From NCBI GenBank assembly GCA_949358305.1, contig OX442319.1, positions 14,322,001-14,386,000 on the forward strand: a stretch of 64,000 nucleotides of DNA, given 5' to 3'. Under the pieces are notes generated by a model, which searched no databases, had not been told where the DNA came from, and worked only from the letters and a program-made list of their open reading frames with translations. Both the position numbers and the translations under genes were made by a program. Positions 23,470-33,259 of this stretch are shown here, piece after piece (position 1 is the first letter of the stretch; the number at the start of each line of letters is the position of its first letter). The stretch is from Strigamia acuminata (Eukaryota > Arthropoda > Chilopoda > Geophilomorpha > Linotaeniidae).

Positions 23470-25536
23470 ATGGCTACGGCGGCGAAGAATTTGCCTTTGG
23501 AGGTCCAATTTGCCCAAAAACTCGCCGCTAATGAGAAAACAACACGCGATAGAGCGTTAAAACGGTTGAGGCGTTGGATCCGTGTACGATCGGCGTCAAA
23601 AAACGGTAAAAATATTAAGGTTTTAATCATTTTTTTCGAATTTTTAATGGCTGCCATGCGGTGTTTATATTTATTTTTATTTATTTCAGGTTTCAAAAAC
23701 GACGACATGCTCAAACTGTGGAAAGGATTGTTTTACTGCATGTGGATGTCGGACAAGCCGTTAGTGCAGGAGGATTTGGCGGCATCGATCGCCGGTTTGA
23801 TCCATCATTTCCAGAGCAGGAATTCGGCGCTGAAATTCGTGGAGAACTTCCTGAACACGATGGGGCGCGAGTGGTTCGGAATCGATCGTTTCCGACTGAA
23901 TAAATTCGAGATGGTGCCGCCAAATGGTCGAATAATTAAGCCTAAATGTGTTTTTAATAATTTTGTGTGTTTTTCAGTTGTTTCGGCAAGGAATTTCGGC
24001 GATTTTCGAGTATTTGAAGAGGAAAGAGTGGGACTTTGTGCTTGTGAAGAAAGTGGTTGGAGTGTTGCAGACGATTGTGATTAGGAAACACGGCACTTTT
24101 AAGGGCTTCCCATTGAGTTTGCAGCTGCATTTGGCTGAGGTTTATGTGGAGGAGTTTGCTAAAGTGTCTGAGGACGAGGTTTGTTTGAGAAAATTGGATT
24201 GTTTTGTGTGAAAATTTAATTTTTTTTGGTTTGGTAGGTGTCGGATGAAGTTAAAATGAAGGTGATCGAACCGTATTGTAAGCTTATTGTGGTGACGAAA
24301 AGGTAATTTGAGGTTGAAATGCAGCTCTAATGTGCAAAATTGATTTTTTTAGATTGAAAAATTGATTTTTTTTAGATTGAAAAATTGATTTTTTTTAGAT
24401 TGAAAAATTGATTTTCAGATGGAAAATTTTATTTTTAGATGAAAATTTATCATTTTAGATGAAATTTTGCATCTCAAGGCTGAAAAATGAATTTTTTATT
24501 GTCAAAAATTGATCTGAAATGAAAAATAAATACATTTTCAGGCAGAAAAATGTAATTTTGGACATGAAATTTGAAAATGATCAAAATTTCAACCTACAAT
24601 ACATGAATTTTTAAAACAACCACAAAACGCACAAATAAATTAATTTTTAAATACTTTTAGCGAACCACTGCGAAATCGAATCGGCGACAAAGTATTCAAA
24701 CTGATCATGAAAATTTCAAACGTTGGAATGGACGACAAACACAAAATGGACGTAGAAAGCGAACCGGAAATCGGACCCGTAAATAAAAAACAGAAAAAGA
24801 AATAAAACCTAAAAATTAATCAAATAAAATTTAATTTTGATGAAATTTAGACATCGGAAGACGAGGAGATCCTAGAGACAGTGGAAAAGGAGGCGGAACC
24901 GGAAGTGGCGCCAGTAAACGAATAAATCTTTCTATTTGAAAATTCAAAATACTGAAATAAAATTTAATTTTTTACGAAATTTAGCCACCGGAAGAAGAGG
25001 AAATCGTAGAAACGGTGGAAAACGGGGCGGAACCAGAAGTGGAGCCGAAACGGAAGCGGAAAAAGGGAAAATCGAAGATCAAGAAACACAGCTATCGAAC
25101 CATGTTCATAAAGAACGAAAGACGGGACTTGAACTTACCTTTCTTGACTGTAAATGTGTGAAACGAACATTAATAACGTCATTTAACGCATCTTTTTTGG
25201 TTTATTTAGTTCGATTACGCCGCCATTGCTGAGAGACTCATCAAGTTAGCCTCAACCAAGGGTGTTCGGGATAGAAACAGAGCGACTGCTTACGATTTGG
25301 CGAAAAAGTTAGTTGTGGAGTGGAATTAGGGTTAGATTTATTGATTTTTATTTTTGTTTTTTAGGTTTCGGTCGTTGGCTAGTGGAGTTTATCCATTGGT
25401 GATGAATATGCCGGAATACGATGGATCTGATCTGGAAGAATCGGACTTGGAAGATGCTTTGGAGAGGTATCAGGAGAATATTCTGAAGCGACATCCCGAT
25501 GTGAGGAGGAAAAGGTTTAAAACGAAGCAAACATGA
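23470..25536 (+). CDS. RRP1: Ribosomal RNA processing protein 1 (Nop52 family)
   Basis: RRP1 is a nucleolar protein needed for processing of 27S/32S pre-rRNA and 60S subunit maturation. The start is ATG 23470 (MATAAKNLPLEVQFAQKLA), aligned with the family start, although the frame is open upstream. Diagnostic segments are RDRALKRLRRWIRVR, MLKLWKGLFYCMWMSDKPL, LNTMGREWFGIDRFRLNKF and VSDEVKMKVIEPYCKL, all co-linear with human RRP1. An acidic tail encoded by tandem-like exons (TSEDEEILETVEKEAEPE and a second version) precedes a lysine-rich stretch. The C-terminal exon has YDGSDLEESDLEDALERYQE and ends RKRFKTKQT, consistent with a nucleolar targeting tail. AATAAA follows at 25575. Confidence 0.93.
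24345..24420 (+). repeat. 22-bp intronic repeat with acceptor-like ends
   Basis: Three copies of ATTGAAAAATTGATTTTTTT-TAG follow one another in an RRP1 intron, each ending in a polypyrimidine run plus AG. Confidence 0.7.
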
Positions 25537-25574
25537 AAAGAGAATTAGAGAAATGTATTTTTGTTACGTGGAGA

Positions 25575-25580
25575 AATAAA
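25575..25580 (+). terminator. Poly(A) signal of RRP1
   Basis: AATAAA lies about 40 bp after the RRP1 stop codon on the same strand. Confidence 0.65.
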
Positions 25581-26029
25581 GTTCAATTTTTGTCTCATCA
25601 AAATTTGATTTTTCGTCGTTTCTGGATCATAAACGATCGAGATGAGTTGTGGGTGGGAGTGGGAGTGGGAGCCGGTCTGGTTCTACTCGCTACGACGTTG
25701 TCCTGTTATTAAAGGTGGTAAAAAGAATTGATTTTGTGTTTTTGACGTTTTAATTAGAGAATAAAAAGATCTTTATTTGTGAGATTTTTGGCTTGGTTTG
25801 TCTGGGTCTGGGTTCTGGTCTATAGAATGTATAGACAACCACAAAATAACACAACGAATAAAAACAAGCAGCTATAAAACAATGTCTAGCTCTAGTGGCG
25901 CAAAGAGTTTTATTCAGATCTAACATTCCAGAGAGCCTTTGTAACAATCTCTAGCAGTGAAAAACTGCTTTTACAGTCTCCATTTGTCCACAAATGGATA
26001 AGTCTTGCTCCATTGTTGAACAAAAATGC

Positions 26030-26480
26030 ATTTTAAGGCATAAAATTGTAAGTTAAACCTTAAAAATAGATGAAAAAGGGACAAAAGTGCGTTTGGAGGC
26101 AGAAAAATGTAATTTTATACGTGAAATTTGACTATTTCATGTGCAAAAATGTAATTTTTGAATAAAAATGACCAAGATCATCCAAATTAGATCCTCAAAT
26201 TGATGTAAGTTGAAAAATTCATAAAACACCCACAAAACGATCGAGATTTGTGGTTTTTATGCACAAATCAATGAAATTTTAAGTATGTTTAGCAATTCAC
26301 TGCGAGATCAAATTGAATACAATTTCGTATTCAAACTGATCATGAAAATTTCCTACCTTGGTAATGAACGATGAAAACGAACCTGATGACATTTTAAAGT
26401 TCAGCAAGAAACAAACCCAACGTGCTTTTTAAATTTTAAAAATTAATCTAAATTTTAGAAAGTGAAGTCTCCATGATGCA
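26030..26480 (+). pseudogene. Decayed partial duplicate of RRP1 (intron-exon-intron-exon)
   Basis: The block repeats RRP1 24530-24900. The intron text around GAGGCAGAAAAATGTAATTT (26096) matches 24541. The exon around ATTCAAACTGATCATGAAAA (26329) matches 24696. The next intron and the GAAATTTAG-type acceptor with an exon reading GAGTCTCC..GACACGATGG match 24850. The first exon copy carries a stop (TGA) soon after the match, so it is not functional. Confidence 0.65.
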
Positions 26481-26499
26481 GGAAATAGACACGATGGCC

Positions 26500-27880
26500 C
26501 AAACAAATCTCCGTAGTCGTCGGATTGTTTTTTTTCTTCTGCGCATGGGCAGGGACGCTAAACAATAATCTGTCACGTAATTTCGTCTCGATCAGCACGA
26601 GGCGAGATATACAGCACGATTTTGCTGTTCGACATGCTGTGTTCGTTCGTTTTTCACGGAATTTAACTCGGGTTTGATTTCATAAAGGTTGGTTGGTTTC
26701 ATAAACATGGGATTTACATTTCTGCAAATTTCTCAGCAAGTTTGAATTCGTATATGTTCTTTTGATATTGTTTGGCGCCATTTTAGGCCTACTATAGGCC
26801 TAGTTCGAATTGTTTTTCTTCAGTTGTGTGCCGATTGGCAAGAATATTATTTGATGCACCTTTTGGAGCGTTTTGGTGCTTTTTGGTGGTTTTTCAAACT
26901 TTGGTTTGAATTTTTCATTTGAAATTGGTGGGTTTTCGTAATTTGCCATTTTTCCTGATTGGTAATGGCATTTGCCTTTTTTCGTGACATGATGGAAGTA
27001 TTCAGTTTGGGATATGATTTCTGAAACCTGGTTTTTATTTTTAAAGTAATCAGTGGCTCAGAGTATGGTCAAGGTTCTTCAATCTCAAATGCCCTTGGTT
27101 GGACTTCTCTGGGACTGTGGACAATTTTTCAGTCACCTTTTTCTGTATGATCCATGGAGTGATTCTTTGTCTTTTCATCTTTGTTGGGGACGCCCCAAGG
27201 TGTTTCTGAATTTAAAACAAATCAATTTGACGTCAAAACATTGAGTGCAGTCGTTCTAGGTTAATTCTCTTTAAGAAAAATGCCACGTTTACTGATTTAT
27301 GATGTAAAGCATCAAAAAATACTATTGGAAACCCATCAGGTTATTTTAACCAGTCTCGCTGTTCTAGTGTTAAACTAAAATATTTGTAAGCTTTTGAGCA
27401 GCTTTCACTTTTTTGAAAATGACACTCTCCAGTGTTGCAAATGCAAGAAAATTTTTTTGCTGTTTGAAAACAACAACATGGTGGAAAGCACTGTCTTTAA
27501 GCTTAGAAAAAGCAAACAAAATAACAGTATATTGCTTTGCCGCAAATGTTGCTTAAACTCCAAAATGGATTGTGTGAAAATAATAGTTAGTGAAATAACT
27601 ACAACTTGTTTTAATTTAATGTAATTTTATTGAAAACTATTATTAATAATAATTGGTCGCGACAGTGGACACGGAAATGCTGAATTGTAATTGGATAAAC
27701 ATGGTGGAAAGTTGTTTTCGTTTCTTGTGTGTTCAGTTTAGGGACCTGTGTTTGTGCCAATTGTAAAATCTTTTAAACGATAAAAGCAATTCCTCAATAT
27801 ATGGACAGAAAAAAAAGAATCTTTTAACAATTTTTATTCCTTTAAAACTTCTTGGGCTAACATTCCGATTGTCTTTCTGT
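26500..27880. other. Intergenic, no supported gene
   Basis: The segment contains a less AT-rich patch at 26500-26650 that could be a promoter or non-coding exon. It has no ORF with domain support. A cysteine-containing frame near 27400-27624 has no ATG start. Confidence 0.4.
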
Positions 27881-28487
27881 TTGTATTTATATTTCTTGCT
27901 CAATATTAATAACTTGTTCTACTATTGCCTATATGATACAAAACCCCACGCCCGAAACGATGGACCAAAGAAATATCCATAATACCTAATTAAGAACCAA
28001 TGCAGCTCCCATGTAGGAATTCCAGCCCTGTACTGTTGGTTTTTGGAATTCACAAAACGAGTGATGTTCTGTTCCTCCTCTAATGTAAAATGATACGCTG
28101 CGTTTCTCCATCGAAACAAATCCATAAAATTTGAAATCAGTTACCGTATACAAGTATGCCACCCGGTACTGACCGAAATAAATCCCTAAAAATTGAGACA
28201 CTGAGATAACAGTTGACGAGGGGGATGGTGGGTGGGTATACAGATTCTCCCATTTTATTTGTTCTTGCATTAAATAAAAAGCAAAGAAGTTTAAAAAACA
28301 AATTTTATTCAAAGAATAGTGTAAAAATTATTAATTTTGTTTCCAAAATTACACAAAATGTAATACCGGTAACTACACTAAATGCATACAAAATTTTTAA
28401 TTACCCAAAAACAAAAAAATATAAAACGAATTACTTAAAATATTACAACTATTCAAAACTAAGTAAACTGTTTTAACATACAAATAT

Positions 28488-28900
28488 TAACAAATAGCGA
28501 CACTGGAGTAGCTCCTGACTTCCTTCCGTCCGTTGGTTGACACAGGCATCCATGCGTCGAATCTAGAAAGAAAGTGCTTTATTTTTAACTGCTAATACTT
28601 AAAATAATAACTAAACTTTAAGAACACATATGGAACCACTTCATTTCCCAAGCCGGTATACCATTGATGCCATTCATTGCATTAACGAAAGCTCTTATGT
28701 GTAAATCTTCTGTTCTCGTGTAATAAGAACTTCTCCATCTAAATAAATAATCGAGTGTTAATAACAAATAAAATTTGAAATCAGCTATATACTTACTTGA
28801 ATAGATCCGAAAGGATTGAACATATCGGATACGTCGTTATGATGAGTTGGCACACATTTTGTATGGTATGTGCCCGATCGCAGCAGACATCACTTCATAA
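28488..28900 (-). CDS. Best-preserved copy of the repeated-module family (three exons, 5' end unclear)
   Basis: Exon A (about 28900-28798) encodes VCCDRAHTIQNVCQL and a hydrophobic stretch ending SDLF, with a GTAAGT donor. Exon B (about 28742-28628) encodes KWRSSYYTRTEDLHIRAF and GIPAWEMKWFH. Exon C (about 28563-28490) encodes FDAWMPVSTNGRKEV and ends at a stop after VAIC. The phases agree at both junctions. A stop lies just upstream of exon A in frame and no ATG is seen, so a 5' exon is missing or the copy is dead. It looks like a short protein with one membrane or signal-like segment. Confidence 0.45.
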
Positions 28901-29239
28901 GTCGTAGATATAGTCAGTAGAGTAGCTCCTGAGGTCTTCCCTCCTTCCGTCCGTTAGTTGACACAGGCATCCATGCGTCGAATCTAGAAAGAAAGTAATA
29001 AATTAATTGTATAAATATATAAACTCTTAAACAGAAGTAAAAGTGCTTTATATTAAACTGCTAATAACTTAAAATAATAACTAAACTTTAAAAACACTCA
29101 TTACTAACTAATATGGTAGATAGCTTACGTTTGTGATTGCGTTACCTAAGTATTGTGTCACCTAAGTATCAAGTTGATCCTCGCCAAACAAATGGCGGCT
29201 TCTTTTTTGCAACGATCCAAAGCTTGGACCCAAAAAAAC

Positions 29240-29385
29240 AGTACCGGTAATTCCACATATGAAACCACTTGATCTCCCATGCAGGAATTCCGTCCCTGTA
29301 CTGTTGGTTTTTGGAATTCACAAAACGAGTGATGTTCTGTTCCTCCTCTAATGTAAAATGTTAGGCTGCGTTTTGCCATCTAAAC
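29240..29385 (-). pseudogene. Module copy with a nonsense codon
   Basis: The copy reads WQNAA then TAA, where the paralogue at 28125 has TAT. After the stop the frame continues HFTLEEEQNITRFVNSKNQQ and GIPAWEIKWFH. A good TTTAG acceptor is retained, which suggests recent inactivation. Confidence 0.6.
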
Positions 29386-29621
29386 GAATGATCGAATATT
29401 TGACACATAAAATTTGAAATCAGTTACCGTATACAAATATGCCACCTGGTACTGACCGAAATAAATCCCTAAAAATTGAGACACTGAGATTGCATTAACG
29501 AAAGCTCTTATGTGTAAATCTTCTGTTCTCGTGCAATAGTACGGAGAACTTCTCCATCTAAATAAATAATCGATAGTTTATAACAGAAATAAAATTTGAA
29601 ATCAGCTATATACTTACTTGA

Positions 29622-29785
29622 GTGGCCCCCAGAAGAACCAGTACTTGCGCAGATGGGTATACCAACGCAATTCCCAAGTCGGGATTCCCTTTGCGTATTG
29701 CCTGCGTTTTGCCTCTATAAAATCGTCTATAGCTCGATCCTCCTCTCTGGTGTAAAAATAGGTGGAATTACGAAATCTAAAAAAA
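29622..29785 (-). CDS. Module exon with intact frame and splice sites
   Basis: After the acceptor TTTTTTTAG it reads FRNSTYFYTREEDRAIDD, FIEAKRRQYAKGIPTWELRW and YTHLRKYWFFWGPL, then a GTAAGT donor. It would splice in phase to the truncated module near 29560. That would put two modules in one protein. Confidence 0.5.
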
Positions 29786-30159
29786 TAAGCGTTATTTTAA
29801 CAAAAATAAAATTTAAAATCCGCAGGGAAATTAATTAATGGTTGGGTTGGTACATTATTAGGTACGGTAATAGGCCACCACTGTATAATAGAAATCCATA
29901 CATCGAATCTAGAAAGAAAGTAATAAATTAATTGTATAAATATATAAACTCTTAAACAGAAGTAAAAGTGCTTTATATTAAACTGCTAATGACATAAAAC
30001 AATAACTAAACTTTAAAAACACTCATTACTAAATACAACTGTAGAACAAACGCGAGGTAAAATAATTTAAAACCAAACGTTCCGTAATTCGCAAGTAAAA
30101 CAAAAATTAAATTAAACTTCTATTCAACAAAACGCTAAAAAATATACGAGTATAATAAT

Positions 30160-30476
30160 TATAAAAAGTCCCACGAAACCTCTAATTTCCTCGTCTTCCT
30201 CTCTCGTGTAGTAATATGGAGAACTTCTCCATCTAAATAAATAATAGATAGCTTAAAACAAAAATAAAATTTGAAATCATGTGCAGATATACTGTACTTA
30301 CTTGAACAAGTCTGGGAGAATTAAACAGACTAGTGCCGTTGGTATGACGAATAAGCACACTTTTTCTATCACGTCTGCCTGGTCACAACACACATTTTGG
30401 CATACAGTACGTCGTGTGCTATCAGCAAAATGATTATCTTTAAAAAAATTCTAAGGTTTGCTGCTTGGGTTTCCAT
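30160..30476 (-). CDS. 5'-most family copy with possible signal peptide, frames offset
   Basis: ATG 30476 opens METQAANLRIFLKIIILLIA, a good signal-peptide-like start, but this frame stops after VVTRQT. The conserved exon (VCCDQADVIEKVCLF, then hydrophobic to LPDLFK and GTAAGT) is in a different frame from about 30415. Next comes KWRSSPYYYTREEDEEI at about 30240. The offset implies a small frameshift, a very short intron, or a sequence error. Confidence 0.4.
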
Positions 30477-30479
30477 TAA

Positions 30480-31400
30480 ACAACAAAATGGCATGTGAAA
30501 TCACAGTGCAGCCCGCACGGGACGGGAACCAGTCCTGCGTTTAAATTTAAAATTTGTATTGGATGTATGAAATAGTGCTCTGAGCACATCCATCCACTAT
30601 TCTTTACAATTTATTTCTGTACTGTTTTGACGTAGAACAGAACTACTTGTACGTCTGGAGATGACAGTCCTGTTTGGCGTAAATGTAAATCAGTGCCAGC
30701 AATCTAACCACAAGTTCACGAGCAAATTTCACAATGCCACAATGGGAAACATTTCCCATCAAGAGACCAATACTGATAGTGTGGTGTATTGACACCACAA
30801 AGAATTATGCAATGTACAAGACATCATTGCAGCTTCCATCTTTTTCCCCTAGTGACGGTTGGCCAGGTAACCATGCAATAAAGGAATCTACCTCTATTAG
30901 GGGAGTAGATCATGGAGGATGTTTAGGCCCAAACTCCTGGCTATTTAATTTGTGTTTTAGGGCAAATACACAAAAGATAGCAAACACACCAACAAACTAC
31001 AACAACAACTCCTAGCGCCACTCCTGCATTCCGGCAGCGTAGTAACTACATACTATGCCCTTTTGTAAGTTTTTTAAAAGTTTAATTTTGAGGAATGTTT
31101 GTTCAATTTTATAAACATGGAAATAAATCACTTGTCAGTTGATTGGATGAGCACGGCTGATAGAATACAAGAGATTGTGAGTTCAACGATTCATTTATTC
31201 TGATAATAAAGATAGAGAACAATTTTTACAATTTTTAAAATTTTAACCGTCATCTACACAAGAAAATCCAGACTTGTATACTTGGAAACCAGCTCACGTT
31301 TAATTGGCACAACTATCATCATTGGAGTGGCACTTCTTAAATAAATAAATAAACTTGCAAGGGAACTTCATGTGTTCCATCTGTGTTCTTCTGTTTAAAA
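30480..31400. other. Intergenic, nothing supported
   Basis: A + strand 93-codon frame at 30734 lacks domains and conservation clues. The rest is AT-rich. It covers the 3' side of the RhoGAP gene. Confidence 0.4.
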
Positions 31401-31404
31401 AACA

Positions 31405-32546
31405 CTAAATCATTTCACGAGTGTTGTCCTTTAAGTGTCCATTACTTTCCGGTTTAGAGTAAGTTTTTGGGGTAATTGTCGATATTTTTCTGCGTTGAAG
31501 AAATTGTCGAATCAAATCCCGTTCGAGTGAATTTTCACTGTTCGGAACAACGGCGCTCGGAACGAAACCGATTTGATCGGCATACGTGATCAGAGTTCTA
31601 ATAATTTCTGTTAAAATAAATTTTTTTTAAAAAAACGTAAAATAAATTTTATCCACTTTTTTTTGTGTTTTTCAATATTTACCCGAATGTGCGTAAACGT
31701 TTTCGCTGTAACTGTCATTTCCATCGAGCTGCAGTAAATCCGGAGTCAAAATGAGAGAAAGATGGCGCACGTCCATCTCGTTCGACGCACCGAACGAAAG
31801 CAATCGATTCAAAAACTAAAAAAAAAATATAAAATAAAAATCGACATCAAAATCAACTTGCAATAATATTTATATTTACTAACCATCATGAAATAGCGAA
31901 GAAGGTTTAGATTTTGAATCGGCAGCAATGAACACAACGACAAAGTGCATCTACGGCGCTCCTCTTCGGATTCCATATTCTGCGCCTTCAATAACGCACA
32001 GTGGAATTTCGCCAATATTAACGGTTCCGGTAATTCTCTTAAGAATTGTTTGACTACGTCGCAAAGATCGTACACGGACACGCGTTTTAAATCTAATCTT
32101 TGACTTTGAATGCTTTTCTGTTGATTAAAAACAAGATTTTAAACATTTTGAACGTCATTGTTTTTTTTTATTCAATTTAATTTACTCTAAGTTGTTGTTG
32201 GATTGCAGACGATCCTTCCTTCCAAAACAGATATTGAGTTTCGAAATGATTCTCTATGTTTGCCAGAATATGGACGAAAAATCTATATATGGGAAAATGA
32301 GGAAATCGTGAAAAGTTGTATTAATTTTTCTCTCCTTAAATGTACTTACGTTGGAATTGTTATTTGTTTTTGTTTGTCGACAATCGTGTGCGCCAAATGT
32401 TCGATCGGAACTCCAAACACTTTTTTAGTTGGTCGCAGTTGGGCTCGTTTTCTCGTTCTGGGCGGTTTGATCCCCATACTGGTCAATTCTCCAACTGTAA
32501 TTTGTCGCAGTTGTTCCCTCAAGATTTCCGTTACGTATCCGTCCAT
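31405..32546 (-). CDS. ARHGAP11-like RhoGAP protein, catalytic residues altered
   Basis: Five minus-strand exons run from ATG 32546 (MDGYVTEILREQL) to a stop at 31405-31407. The N-terminus with KVFGVPIEHLAH matches the segment before the RhoGAP domain of ARHGAP11A (KIFGVPFNALPH in human). The RhoGAP domain follows: FVHILANIENHFETQ, YLFWKEGSSA, VKQFLRELPEPLIL, LNLLRYFMM, LTPDLLQ and ITYADQIGFVP. RhoGAPs stimulate GTP hydrolysis by Rho-family GTPases with an arginine finger in the motif L-F-R-K-S-G. Here it reads L-F-W-K-E-G. The conserved Asn of A-P-N-L-L is also changed, to Asp. The protein is short, about 280 aa, and lacks the long C-terminal tail of ARHGAP11A. Confidence 0.85.
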
Positions 32547-32816
32547 TCGTAATAGTAATTTCTACAACGATATAAGTGACAAGCAAAAGCAATGCTGTTC
32601 GCTCGAAGCGTGTGTGCTGGAAAATTCAAACTGACAAGTGAATCGACCCCGCCCCGTGCATATCATATCAACAAAAGTGACTATCAATCAATTGGACCTG
32701 GGGTCGTAGAGGTCAAGAAGATTAGATTTTAATTGGTGACTGAATTATGTCGAGAAATAAATTAGATAAAAGTTGGAATTGATTATATTTTATTGAGGTT
32801 GAGGTGTGGCAATAGA

Positions 32817-33254
32817 TTAGGCGTGCTTTTTGGGTTTAAACGCGGTGTTGTGCTTGGTCGCGTTGAATAAGTCGACGTATTTGGATACGATTCCTGTGCG
32901 GTTGGTATTGGGCTTGGATGAGGGCGAATTTGCGGGGAGTTTGTCGGGAAGTATTTTTTCGGTTAAATTGGGTCGCCGGTTGACATTTGTCGTCGGTGTG
33001 TGGAATTGTTTTGCAGGTTTTACGTCATCCGTCTTGTTGGATTTTGATGCCAAAAGTCGTCGTTTGCTTAGAAATAAATTGAGCATTTCTTTGACATTTT
33101 CTTGGGATTTTTGTTCGTAAACTTCACTTTCGGCTGCGTCCACTCTGTCAAAATGCCTTTCGAGTTCGCGTCTAGTTGGGGTTTTTTTCCTGCGTTGTAA
33201 AAATGTTTGGACAATGTTGATGTTGTTGCTTTCGGAAACGACGTGTTTACTCAT
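32817..33254 (-). CDS. Hypothetical protein, 145 aa
   Basis: A single-exon frame from ATG 33254 (MSKHVVSESNNINIVQTFL) is rich in Lys, Arg, Asn and Ser, with a charged helical stretch, RRELERHFDRVDAAESEVYE, and a basic tail ending KPKKHA. An AATAAA-type signal on the minus strand lies near 32800. I recognise no domain. The length and codon pattern in an AT-rich region favour real coding. It is transcribed towards the RhoGAP gene on the same strand. Confidence 0.55.
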   Translation of the reverse strand: MSKHVVSESNNINIVQTFLQRRKKTPTRRELERHFDRVDAAESEVYEQKSQENVKEMLNLFLSKRRLLASKSNKTDDVKPAKQFHTPTTNVNRRPNLTEKILPDKLPANSPSSKPNTNRTGIVSKYVDLFNATKHNTAFKPKKHA

Positions 33255-33259
33255 GTTGA

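Larger units (their letters stand above)
27911..30476 (-). other. Tandem cluster of a repeated Myb-like exon module (family of unknown function)
   Basis: At least five related modules lie on the minus strand: near 28125-27922, 28742-28626, 29385-29240, 29785-29622 and 30240-30160, with a sixth truncated copy near 29560-29490. Their shared pattern is W-R-(N/S) x x Y-(Y/H)-(F/Y) T-(R/L) (E/T)-E-(D/E) x x I x x F-(V/I), then G-I-P-x-W-E-(L/M/I) x W. Modules start after a TTTAG acceptor in the same phase. Two copies have an upstream exon, VCC D-(R/Q)-A..(K/S)-V-C then hydrophobic, ending LSDLFK or LPDLFK before GTAAGT. Three have a downstream exon, FDAWMPVSTNGRKE or FDVWISII. The Y-T-R-E-E-D..I..F spacing recalls Myb/SANT or Rap1-type Myb helices; that is inference. 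Several copies are broken. Confidence 0.6.

Noticed and set aside
27394-27624. Frame with two Cys-x2-Cys pairs, possible zinc ribbon
   Set aside because: It has no ATG start, no splice context and no recognised family. The cysteines could be chance.
30734-31015. 93-codon + strand ORF
   Set aside because: It has an ATG but no domain, no transcript features and ordinary composition for non-coding DNA here.
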